Source: a virus
Virus record (IMG/VR): IMGVR_UViG_3300010396_000001
Location: 132,320-160,709 of that record
Length of the DNA stretch: 28,390 nt
Strand: one strand, 5' to 3'
Under the pieces are notes generated by a model, which ran no database searches, was not told where the DNA came from, and was given only the letters and a program-made list of their open reading frames with translations. Below are positions 19,974 to 27,673 of the stretch, in pieces. Within the stretch, counting starts at the first letter, position 1. The number at the start of each line of letters is the position of its first letter. The position numbers and the translations under genes are program-made.

Positions 19974-22900
19974 ATGCTGCGGAAGTACGCCAGTCTTGCT
20001 GTCCTGGATGCCTGGCAGGTCCCGGCGCGGCCGGGGCCTGCCTCGCTGCGCAAGACCGCTCACCGGGTGGACTTCGAGTACACCCCGCGGCCGGGCTACC
20101 TGTACGTGCGCTCGCGGGCGATCTCCAGCCGGGCCAACGACAACCACGACGAGTTCCCGGCCGCCGAGATCGAGAAGTCCTACAAGACCTTCCTCGGCAA
20201 GCCGGTCTTCGTCAACCACCACAACGCCAACCACCGCCGGGCCCGCGGCGTGATCGTCGCGGTCGCCCTGCACCGTGACCGCAACCCGGACGGCACTCCC
20301 GACACCTGGGCCGAGGTCCTGCAGGAGATCGACGCGCGCCGCTTCCCCAAGCTGGCCCAGGCCATTCTGGCCGGCCGGGTGGACCGCACCTCCATGGGCG
20401 TGGACGTCGAGGAGTCGCAGTGCACTGCCTGCGGCAACAAGGCCACCGACCCGGCTCAGTACTGCCGTCACCTGCCCGCCCTGAAGGGCCAGAAGATCCG
20501 CAGGCGCGGCAGCGACGGCAAGCTCCGCGAGGAGATCATCCGCGAGATCTGCCGGGGCCTGTCCTTCTTCGAGAACAGCCTGCTGGTCGAGGAGCCCGCT
20601 GACCCGACGGCCTACGTGCTCGGCACCCCTGATGACCGCGGCCTGAAGATGACCGCGGCGGCCCTGCCGAAGAGCCTGCGGTTCCGGTTCATGCACGCCA
20701 GCGAGACCATGTCCGGGTCCCACGAGCTGACTGCGCACGTGCCCGGCCGGGACAAGCCGGTCGGCGAGATCAAGTGGCACCCCGCCAGCGGCGCCGTGGA
20801 CCTTGTCGGCACCCATCCCTCTTATCAGGGCCGCGGGCTGGCCACCCACCTGTGGAACCGGGCTCACGAGATCTCGGCCGAGCGCGGCTTCCCGTTTCCC
20901 CGGCACACCGGCAGCGAGCCCGGAGACGCACCGGGCGTCCAGACCCCGGAGGGCGCCCAGTGGGCCCGGCACGCTCCTAACCCCGGCTACGTGCACGGCC
21001 AGGAGCCGATGATCCCCCGCCAGCGGGGCAACCAGACCCGCGACATCCGGCCCGAGCTGATCGACCCGGCCGCGACCGACATGGCCGAGCACATGATCAG
21101 CGACCACGGGTTCTACGACTCGGCCAGCCGGATCCGGGCCTCAGATCCTGAGGCCGTCGCAGCCATGCATGACGCCCAGCATGCCGGGCCCGTCCGGCGC
21201 CCGCACCGTCACGCGGCACTGCCGCCGCACGTCAACTGGGACGCCGTCACCGGCCTGCAGCATGTCGTTCCCGTGACATTCAGCGGCGACTCGTCAGAGC
21301 CCTATGAGTTCCCGATGGGCAGCCCGCATACTCACGACGTCTGCCGCGATCACCTTCCCTCAGTAATGTCGCTGCCGGAAGGCGAGGCGCGGATTCACCC
21401 GGAGAACCCGCGCCGGGGAACCTGCGTTTACTGCGGGCGCGGCCCCGAGGGCATCATCGGCAATCCCCAGAACCTGGACGTGCCGAGCCGCGAGGGCGGC
21501 GGCACTTATCCTTATTCTCAGCGTCACCTGCCGGAGATGCTGCGCCAGCTAGGAGAAGGTCAGCACGACTTGAGCCCCTACGACCCGCACAACCCGAAGT
21601 TTGATTACCATTCGGGAATCGACCAGCGGCTGCCCTACCGCATGAACTCGCTGCGCCGCGAGGCGATCACGGGCGAGGAGGCGGAGCCTGGCCACAGCAT
21701 CTGGGCCGTCCCGAACGGCGAGAGCCCGGCCGCCGACGAGGTCTACCAGAACATGCACACCCGCGATCCGGGCGAGCACGGCGAGGGCTGGTACAAGGGC
21801 ACGGCCTATCACGGGCCGTACCACATCATCCGGCACCCCGAGACCCGGTCCACCCACGTGGTGGACGCCCGCGGCCGGGACACCCGGCCCGGCAGCCCCG
21901 GCGGCTACGGCAACTGGGAGCGCGACGGCAACTGGGGCGAGAGCGCCGCCGAGGACCACTGGCGCGGCCTGGAGTCAGTCGGCCCCGACCACGCCCGGAC
22001 CGGCACTCACGAGGATCCCTCGTACGCCCTGCAGAAGGAGCGCACCCCAGCCTTCCCGCACTCGCGCATCGATCCCGAGGACCTGCGCCGGGCCGAGCGC
22101 CCGGACGCCCGCGTGCACAAGCCGGAAGGGCACAGTCCGGAGGATGAGTGGCACGGGCCCTATGAGGTCGTGAGGCACCCGGAGACCAGCAGGTTCCACG
22201 TGGTGGACAACGCCGGGCGCGTTGCCCCCCATGGGTGGCAGGGACACCCGACGCAGATGGGAGCAGAGCGCTCTCGCGATTACACTGACCGCCGCCAGCA
22301 GTCCAAGGACCGGGCCAAGGGCATCGCCGGCGCCATGTGGGAGGGCATGCAGCAGGTCTTCGACCCCGGCTCGACCCCCGACAGCCGGCAGTCCGACAGG
22401 AACCTGGCCGAGGGTCAGGAGCTGATGACCCGCTATGCGGGCGGGCGCGGGCGCGTGAAATTCGACCCGGATGAAGATGGCGGCGCGCCCTACTATCACC
22501 GCGAGCACTACCTGCCGAACGGGAATGAGTCCGGCTGGTACGTAAAGCATTACGGCGGCGCTCACGCGGACATTTATCATCACGCCACGGGTGATGAATC
22601 GGGTCATGACATGATCCGATTCCCCGAGCATCCTGATGACGAGAACTCAATGGCGCCGCGGATTCACCCGGACTTCGACGACATCAGCATGGGCAAGGCG
22701 CTGAAGGACTGGCACGACGACACCGAGGCCGGGGCACGCCGGCACTGGGAGGACGCGAGCCCCGGCTATGGCGGTCATCCGGTCGGGGACGCCCGGATCA
22801 TCCGCTGGAAGCGGCGCTACCCCAACGGGCGCCCTCCCCGCCCGCAGCAGCACGAGGGCGCCCGCTACGAGAGCCCGGCCGACCACCCGTTCTTTCAGGC

Positions 22901-24275
22901 CAACCCGGTCAGCAAGGAGCACCTCAAGCACGCCTTTTACGACTCGACGCCGGACGAGCACGAGCAGGGCAGCCGCTGGTACCCCGATGCCCACCACGTG
23001 GCTACGGCTATCGCCGGGGGCGACTCTGCCCGTGGAGCCGGCCTGGTAGCCGCTTACTCTCCGCGCACCGCGTGGCCATCCAACCTGTTTAACGCCTCGA
23101 AGGCTCATCGGGAGAACCGGGCCTTCGGCGGCCCCGGCGAGGGCGCCATGGGCATGCACCGCAACCTGGCCGCCCCGATTATCGCCGGAGTCCACCACTC
23201 CGAGGCCTTCTCCCGCTCCGCGCCCAAGATCCGGGCCTTTGCTCACCTGATCGAGCACGGCGGCGATCTTCCCGAGGACGTCGGCACCGACCGCGAGCAC
23301 GTTGTCATCGACCGGCATGCCCTGTCCGCCGCCATCGGCCGCCGGGTTACTGACGACGACCTCAGCCGGGTCCCGCTCGACCATCCGCGCTTCTACGAGC
23401 ACGTGGCCAGTACCTACCGTGCCGCGGCACGGGACCTGTCGGCTGATCTCGGCCTCCACATCCCCTCCCACCGGCTCCAGGCCACCGTCTGGAAGCGTCA
23501 GCTGCGCCTGAACGCTGCTGAGGACGCCGGGCAGCCCTGGGGTGGCCGAGGTCGTAACAAGCGCACGGAGAACGCCTGGACCCGCTGGAACCAGCACGCC
23601 CAGGAGCACCACCCCGAACTGGGGCCGGAGAACATGCACCGCCAGGGAGCCCAGCGCATGGCCTACGGGGAGACTCGCGTGCCGCCGCAGATTGACACGC
23701 TGCGGGCCGAGGAGTGCCCGGTCTGCGGCGAGGACCAGGTGTGGACCGGCCAGCGCTGCCCCGTGTGCGGATACGTCAGCCCGCCGGACCTGTTCCGGGA
23801 CCCGGACACCAGCCGGGCCATGCAGGTCCGCGAGCAGCTCGACAGCGGCGACGTGGACATCCCGCCGGAGGGCCAGGGCTCCTGGCCTGATGCCGACGCC
23901 CAGCTCTACCACCCCGACCAGATCGCGCCCAACGGCGTGCCCGGCCCGGATGCCACCGTCCAGGATCCCGGTGACGGCCAGCTGCCCCAGGAGGGCGGGG
24001 AGGGGGCCCTGGCCTGCCCCGAGTGCGGCGCTCAGTTCGGGCCCGAGGACGGCCTGGCCGAGGGTGACCCGTGCCCCGAGTGCGGCCAGGGCCAGCTGGT
24101 GGCCGCCGACTTCGCCGGGGACGAGGGCGAGCTGCCGCCGGACGAGGAGATGGCGGAAGAGGGCGAGGAGCTGCCGCCGGGCGAGGAGCTGCCTGAGGAT
24201 GAGGAAGAGCCGCCCGAGGAGGAGGATGAGGGCGAGGATGACGAGCCTGACCCCAGGGAGAAGAAGCGCAAGTGA
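19974..24275 (+). CDS. Prohead protease fused to a multidomain C-terminal array, 1433 aa
   Basis: I chose ATG 19974 because AGAGGAGG (19961-19968) precedes it; ATG 19947 lacks a site. Residues 30-220 are a capsid maturation protease: FEYTPRPGYLYVRSRAISS, KPVFVNHHN with candidate catalytic H82 (or H83), DRTSMGVDVEE with S140, and a zinc-like insert C150-x2-C153...C164-x-H166. Usual length is 200-300 residues, so about 1200 are extra. These are a GNAT-like motif A (Q285-G-R-G288-L-A290), a His4 finger (H373/H378/H399/H403), a duplicated module (GPYHIIRHPET from G614; GPYEVVRHPET from G728), and a region about 985-1180 (RWYPDAHH, AAYSPRTAWPSN, VIDRHALSAA with D1113) resembling HhH-GPD glycosylase-like phage domains. 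Zinc ribbons start at C1248 and C1348, and an acidic tail ends KKRK. Protease call firm; other domains tentative. Confidence 0.82.
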   Translation: MLRKYASLAVLDAWQVPARPGPASLRKTAHRVDFEYTPRPGYLYVRSRAISSRANDNHDEFPAAEIEKSYKTFLGKPVFVNHHNANHRRARGVIVAVALHRDRNPDGTPDTWAEVLQEIDARRFPKLAQAILAGRVDRTSMGVDVEESQCTACGNKATDPAQYCRHLPALKGQKIRRRGSDGKLREEIIREICRGLSFFENSLLVEEPADPTAYVLGTPDDRGLKMTAAALPKSLRFRFMHASETMSGSHELTAHVPGRDKPVGEIKWHPASGAVDLVGTHPSYQGRGLATHLWNRAHEISAERGFPFPRHTGSEPGDAPGVQTPEGAQWARHAPNPGYVHGQEPMIPRQRGNQTRDIRPELIDPAATDMAEHMISDHGFYDSASRIRASDPEAVAAMHDAQHAGPVRRPHRHAALPPHVNWDAVTGLQHVVPVTFSGDSSEPYEFPMGSPHTHDVCRDHLPSVMSLPEGEARIHPENPRRGTCVYCGRGPEGIIGNPQNLDVPSREGGGTYPYSQRHLPEMLRQLGEGQHDLSPYDPHNPKFDYHSGIDQRLPYRMNSLRREAITGEEAEPGHSIWAVPNGESPAADEVYQNMHTRDPGEHGEGWYKGTAYHGPYHIIRHPETRSTHVVDARGRDTRPGSPGGYGNWERDGNWGESAAEDHWRGLESVGPDHARTGTHEDPSYALQKERTPAFPHSRIDPEDLRRAERPDARVHKPEGHSPEDEWHGPYEVVRHPETSRFHVVDNAGRVAPHGWQGHPTQMGAERSRDYTDRRQQSKDRAKGIAGAMWEGMQQVFDPGSTPDSRQSDRNLAEGQELMTRYAGGRGRVKFDPDEDGGAPYYHREHYLPNGNESGWYVKHYGGAHADIYHHATGDESGHDMIRFPEHPDDENSMAPRIHPDFDDISMGKALKDWHDDTEAGARRHWEDASPGYGGHPVGDARIIRWKRRYPNGRPPRPQQHEGARYESPADHPFFQANPVSKEHLKHAFYDSTPDEHEQGSRWYPDAHHVATAIAGGDSARGAGLVAAYSPRTAWPSNLFNASKAHRENRAFGGPGEGAMGMHRNLAAPIIAGVHHSEAFSRSAPKIRAFAHLIEHGGDLPEDVGTDREHVVIDRHALSAAIGRRVTDDDLSRVPLDHPRFYEHVASTYRAAARDLSADLGLHIPSHRLQATVWKRQLRLNAAEDAGQPWGGRGRNKRTENAWTRWNQHAQEHHPELGPENMHRQGAQRMAYGETRVPPQIDTLRAEECPVCGEDQVWTGQRCPVCGYVSPPDLFRDPDTSRAMQVREQLDSGDVDIPPEGQGSWPDADAQLYHPDQIAPNGVPGPDATVQDPGDGQLPQEGGEGALACPECGAQFGPEDGLAEGDPCPECGQGQLVAADFAGDEGELPPDEEMAEEGEELPPGEELPEDEEEPPEEEDEGEDDEPDPREKKRK

Positions 24276-24321
24276 GCACCAACAATAGTGCGGGTACCCC
24301 AACTATCGTGGGTCCGCTCTG

Positions 24322-24753
24322 GTGAAGCCGCCAAGGTGGCGCCGGGGCGGCTGGGTGGACGAGCGCTGGCGCCATCGTGCGGCGCAGCGGACGCGAGCGG
24401 CAGACAAGGCGATCGAGATGGGACTGACGAGCGACCCGGCTGACCCCCGGCTCGGCCACGGCGAGGATAAGTCCCCGCAGCCGATGCAGGAGATGTACCT
24501 GATCCTGTCCGACCACGAGCGGGCCCGCGGCTTCGTGCGGCCGGTCCGGCGCTCCTACCGGCACCAGGACCCCGAGTGCGGCGTGGTGACGACGATGGCG
24601 CTGCCGCTGGCCGAGACCTACGCCGCCAACCCGGCCTTCTACGGGGCGACCTACTGCACCGGCTGCCGCATGCACCGGCCGGTCGGCCAGCACGGCGAGT
24701 TCACCTGGATGGACAACGACGGCAGCGATACCGCGGAGCTGGTGGGAACATGA
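24322..24753 (+). CDS. Zinc-knuckle phage protein, 143 aa
   Basis: GTG 24322 is used although no strong ribosome binding site precedes it; ATG 24418 is an alternative. The N-terminus is very basic (PPRWRRGGWVDERWRHRAAQ). The C-terminal half has SYRHQDPECGVVTTMALPLA, then NPAFYGATYCTGCRMHRPVG and EFTWMDNDG. A Cys, followed by Cys-x2-Cys and flanking His, predicts one zinc site. The 'P-x-F-Y-G-A-T-Y-C-x-x-C ... P-V-G ... E-F-x-W' signature is one I associate with small uncharacterised phage and plasmid proteins; its role is unknown. It ends in an ATGA overlap with the next gene. Confidence 0.65.
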   Translation: MKPPRWRRGGWVDERWRHRAAQRTRAADKAIEMGLTSDPADPRLGHGEDKSPQPMQEMYLILSDHERARGFVRPVRRSYRHQDPECGVVTTMALPLAETYAANPAFYGATYCTGCRMHRPVGQHGEFTWMDNDGSDTAELVGT

Positions 24754-25478
24754 GCGAGGGTTACGACCCGGCGCAGGACCCGGTTCACGGGAGCGGCTGG
24801 AACTCCGCGGCCCGCTGGGGCGGCTGGGACTGGCGCGAGCCCCGCGGGGCGCAGCACTACCGGACCTGCTCGTTCTGCGGCAGCATCAGCCCGCAGGACC
24901 TGGCCGCCGAGCCTGCGGGCACGGGCTGCGGGTTCCCCGGCTGTCCCGAGCCGCACAGCGAGCTGAGCAACGTCCACTTTCCTGGCCCGGAGGCCTACTG
25001 GAACACGGAGCTGCAGACCAGCGCGGGCCATCCGTTCCTGAACACGGGCTGGCGCGCCAGCTGGGCCGACCAGAAGTACGGCTGGCCGCACAAGTTCTAC
25101 GTCAAGGGCCTGGTCAACCGCCATCCTGAGATCAAGCGCATTGTCACCGCGCTGAGCGAGGATCAGTACCAGGCGATGCTGGCCGGAAAGGACTGGCCCG
25201 TCCGCCAGGACGCCTATGAGTGGCATCGCGCCAGCGATATCCCGGACGGCTATGACGCCTCCGGCTGGCGCCTGGAGGATGGCCGTTACGCCTGGGTGGG
25301 ATTCGGCTCCGACAAGACCCATCACGCGAAGTTCTACTCGGTTCACCTGGCCGATCCTGCGATCGGCGACGAGGTGCGGGAAACCGTCTCGCGAGTCTGC
25401 GGGCTGCGGTTCACGTTCACCGGCGGCAAGGTCAGCTGGAAGGCCTATGCGCCGCCTGAGGAGCCCGCGGCGGAGTAA
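24750..25478 (+). CDS. Hypothetical protein with N-terminal zinc-like cluster, 242 aa
   Basis: ATG 24750 overlaps the previous stop (ATGA); a longer frame from 24576 is a shadow of the upstream gene. Near residue 39 is TCSFCGSISPQDL followed by GCGFPGCPEPH, giving Cys-x2-Cys plus Cys-x4-Cys/His ligands. The remainder is compact and aromatic-rich (GWRASWADQKYGWPHKFYV, then KRIVTALSEDQYQAMLAG, YAWVGFGSDKTHHAKFYSVH, FTFTGGKVSWKAYAPP), suggesting a folded alpha/beta domain. No family recognised. It is the last gene before the scaffold/capsid block, and hairpins follow it. Confidence 0.65.
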   Translation: MSEGYDPAQDPVHGSGWNSAARWGGWDWREPRGAQHYRTCSFCGSISPQDLAAEPAGTGCGFPGCPEPHSELSNVHFPGPEAYWNTELQTSAGHPFLNTGWRASWADQKYGWPHKFYVKGLVNRHPEIKRIVTALSEDQYQAMLAGKDWPVRQDAYEWHRASDIPDGYDASGWRLEDGRYAWVGFGSDKTHHAKFYSVHLADPAIGDEVRETVSRVCGLRFTFTGGKVSWKAYAPPEEPAAE

Positions 25479-25491
25479 ATGCCACGGGATC

Positions 25492-25547
25492 GCAGCCGGG
25501 CAGAATGCGGCTGCAACCCCGGTCCGCCCCGGCGTGCACCGGCACGC
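25492..25547 (+). terminator. Two successive hairpins in the gap before the scaffold gene
   Basis: Hairpin one is GCAGCCG (25492-25498) with CGGCTGC (25508-25514), loop nine. Hairpin two is GCGTGC (25532-25537) with GCACGC (25542-25547), loop four. They lie in the 188-base gap 25479-25666, the longest gene-free stretch in the window. They may separate transcripts; no U-tract is present and no promoter was recognised after them. Confidence 0.4.
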
Positions 25548-25636
25548 TCCGCGCGCTGCCTGGTGGGGTGACGGCTGCGATCCCTGGATCAGGCCTGCAC
25601 GGGCCATCCCCGCGCTGAATCCTATCGGCCCCGGAA

Positions 25637-25650
25637 GGTGCAGTAGCACC
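25637..25650 (+). promoter_or_regulatory. Small hairpin just ahead of the scaffold gene's ribosome binding site
   Basis: GGTGC (25637-25641) pairs with GCACC (25646-25650) around an AGTA loop, three bases before GGAAGGGG, which serves the ATG at 25667. It could stabilise the 5' end of a processed message or affect initiation. Weak evidence. Confidence 0.3.
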
Positions 25651-25666
25651 GCCGGAAGGGGACTCG

Positions 25667-26581
25667 ATGGGTGGCGCCAAGTCAGCTGCTCGCGAGATGC
25701 AGGCGCAGCATGTTGCTGCCCTGATCCGCGAGAACCAGATCCTGCGCGCTCAGCTGCATTTCGTGGCCGACCTGGCCGGCGTGCGCCCGGAGCTGGAGCA
25801 GATCCGCCGCCAGGCGGACATGAACAACCCGGCGTCCCCGGTTCCGGACCCGCCGGAGGAGCCTCCGAGCGAGACCACCGAGGAGACCCTGGCGCCGGAC
25901 GCCAACGGGGACGCCTCGCGGCCCGGTGCCGAGCCCGGCTCGCTGACCCGCGTCCCGGCCGAGCAGATGACCACGTCGATGACCCCCGGCGTGGAGATCC
26001 AGACTCCCCCGGCGTCCAACCTGGTCTCGGTGACGGCCCCGGTCCAGGGCACCAACCCCGACCAGGACGGCGGGGTGCCGATCCAGCAGCGCCGCATCGA
26101 GACCGACGTGCGCATCGACCCGGATCCGCTCAAGGCCGGGGGCCCCGGTATCGGCGGCATCGGCGGCAACGGGGCCGCGTTCCCGTGGATGCTGGATGCC
26201 CGCGAGCCCGGCCAACAGGGCGGCCAGCAGAAGGCAGCGGCCCTGCAGCCGCCCGCCTCGGCTGAGGACGTCTCCGGGGCGCGCACGATGGCCTCTATCC
26301 GGCTGGCCCGGCTGCGGGTGCACGCGGGCCTGGCCCGCGGCGACGAGCTGGTCCTCGGCACGCAGATCGAGCGTGACGCCTCACTGTCCACGCCGGCGAT
26401 CGAGCACGAGATCGGCATCCTGCAGCAGGTGGCCGCCGTGCGCCCGCCGGAGCGCCCGCGGCCGATGGCCCGCCAGGCCGCCCGCAGCGCGCCCTCCCTC
26501 GCGCCGACGATGGCGCCGGTCTATGCCTCGGCCTCCGCGGCCGGGGACAGCGACGACCTCTCGGACCTGTTCAGTGACTGA
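25667..26581 (+). CDS. Scaffold-like head assembly protein, 304 aa
   Basis: ATG 25667 follows GGAAGGGG. The N-terminus is a coiled-coil-like helix (QAQHVAALIRENQILRAQLH). The middle is a long Pro/Glu/Gly-rich disordered region (DPPEEPPSETTEETLAPDAN; GGPGIGGIGGNGAAFPWM). The C-terminal part has helices (ASIRLARLRVHAGLARGDEL, AIEHEIGILQQVAAV) and an acidic end (DSDDLSDLFSD). Placement after the protease and before the capsid gene, a coiled-coil N-terminus and disorder are the usual marks of a scaffolding protein, which templates shell assembly and is then removed. No direct family match is claimed; a minor capsid protein is the alternative. Confidence 0.58.
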   Translation: MGGAKSAAREMQAQHVAALIRENQILRAQLHFVADLAGVRPELEQIRRQADMNNPASPVPDPPEEPPSETTEETLAPDANGDASRPGAEPGSLTRVPAEQMTTSMTPGVEIQTPPASNLVSVTAPVQGTNPDQDGGVPIQQRRIETDVRIDPDPLKAGGPGIGGIGGNGAAFPWMLDAREPGQQGGQQKAAALQPPASAEDVSGARTMASIRLARLRVHAGLARGDELVLGTQIERDASLSTPAIEHEIGILQQVAAVRPPERPRPMARQAARSAPSLAPTMAPVYASASAAGDSDDLSDLFSD

Positions 26582-26870
26582 CGCGGCGCGCGTCACGGCG
26601 CTGGAAGCGGAAATAGCCCGGCTGCGCGAGACCGTGGCGCAGCTGCAGTCCCGGGCAGTCAGCCAGGCAATTACCTGTCAGCCGTTCCCGCTGACCGCAT
26701 GCGCGGGCGTCATACCGCCGGTCTATTACCCCGCGATGGGGCCCGGCTGGATGACGTTCTCGCTGCCGCCCGCGGGCGCTGCGCCGGTGCCGGCGCTGCA
26801 GTGGGTCGAGTTCGGAAATTCCGGGAGCCGCGTCTCCCTGACGCCCCCGGAAACGGCGCCAGAAGGATGA
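26574..26870 (+). CDS. Small coiled-coil protein, 98 aa
   Basis: GTG 26574 overlaps the end of the scaffold-like gene by eight bases (GTGACTGA); a longer frame from 26196 is a shadow. Residues about 4-30 (ARVTALEAEIARLRETVAQL) form a leucine-heptad coiled coil. The rest is Pro/Gly/aromatic-rich (PPVYYPAMGPGWMTFSLPPA). It ends in an ATGA overlap with a 23-residue frame. It may assist or anchor to the scaffold, by adjacency only. Confidence 0.6.
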   Translation: MTDAARVTALEAEIARLRETVAQLQSRAVSQAITCQPFPLTACAGVIPPVYYPAMGPGWMTFSLPPAGAAPVPALQWVEFGNSGSRVSLTPPETAPEG

Positions 26871-26938
26871 CGCCCGGAAGAGTCAGCAGGCAGATGGCAG
26901 CGAGCCTGAGCCGGATGCAGAAGGAGATACCGGAATGA
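26867..26938 (+). CDS. Very short coupled ORF, 23 aa
   Basis: ATG 26867 overlaps the upstream stop (ATGA) and its own stop overlaps the next ATG (26935-26938, ATGA). AGAAGG lies directly upstream. The peptide is basic and amphipathic (MTPGRVSRQMAASLSRMQKE plus IPE). It may be a genuine small protein or only a coupling cistron that carries ribosomes from 26574-26870 to 26935. Too short for codon statistics. Confidence 0.42.
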   Translation: MTPGRVSRQMAASLSRMQKEIPE

Positions 26939-27618
26939 TCCGGACCTATCTGGCCAACGACTACATCAAGCGGACGATCCGCCCGCTGTACTCGTGGACC
27001 CAGGCGACGCCAAAGCCATGCTTCCTGGACCCGGCGTGGACCCGGGCCGTGCCGATCTGGCCCGGCATGGGCTTCATCCGCACCGGCGGCGACCTGGTCA
27101 CGCTCGCGGGCGCCAACAGCGTCCAGATGGGCAGCGCCAAGACCATGTACGGCACCGCGGGCAGCGGCAACAACGGCGTCGTGCTGAGCGCCAACGAGCC
27201 CTACCCGGTCTACGGCCTGGGCGCCCTGTACGTCGGCGGCGACGGCGTGGACGAGCTGCTCTACGCCGGCATCAACGCCTTCGCGGTGTGGGTCCTCGGC
27301 CCGGATGCCGAGTTCGAGATCCTCGCCCCGGCGTTCGACCCCACCTCCACGTGGACCGACCCGCCCGCGATGGGCACCGGTGCCACCAACTACCCCGGCT
27401 CGCAGCTGATCGGCGTCGCCACGCAGAACGGCGGCGGCACGGGCACCGGCCTGCAGACCGGCACCCTGCAGGGCCAGCTGGTGCCGTGGAGCAACGGCAC
27501 CGGCGTCTCCTCGCCGGTCGCCCGGCTGCTGAAGGTGAACTCCTCGACCAAGATCACCATCGGCGGCCTCAGCTTCACCGACCTGGCCAGCAACGCCAAC
27601 CTGGCGACCACCAACTAG
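26935..27618 (+). CDS. Probable virion protein next to the capsid gene, 227 aa
   Basis: ATG 26935 follows GGAG and overlaps the preceding short ORF. The sequence is beta-rich, Gly/Thr/Asn-rich and low in charge (WPGMGFIRTGGDLVTLAG, GNNGVVLSANEPYPVYGLGA, TGTGLQTGTLQGQLVPW, SSTKITIGGLSFTDLASN). Genes of this size and composition directly upstream of the major capsid gene often encode a capsid decoration or head-stabilising protein, which binds the outer shell after expansion. That role is inferred from composition and order, not from a recognised family. The gap to the capsid start is 55 bases with GGAAGG. Confidence 0.6.
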   Translation: MIRTYLANDYIKRTIRPLYSWTQATPKPCFLDPAWTRAVPIWPGMGFIRTGGDLVTLAGANSVQMGSAKTMYGTAGSGNNGVVLSANEPYPVYGLGALYVGGDGVDELLYAGINAFAVWVLGPDAEFEILAPAFDPTSTWTDPPAMGTGATNYPGSQLIGVATQNGGGTGTGLQTGTLQGQLVPWSNGTGVSSPVARLLKVNSSTKITIGGLSFTDLASNANLATTN

Positions 27619-27673
27619 CCCGGCCCGCCCGGGACGGACACGGCAGCTCGCACGCACGCGGAAGGACACCCAG

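Noticed and set aside
25479-25571. A 30-codon frame starting right after the stop at 25478
   Set aside because: It is Arg/Pro/Cys-rich, has a poor ribosome binding site and contains both hairpins of this gap; regulatory or terminator sequence is more likely.
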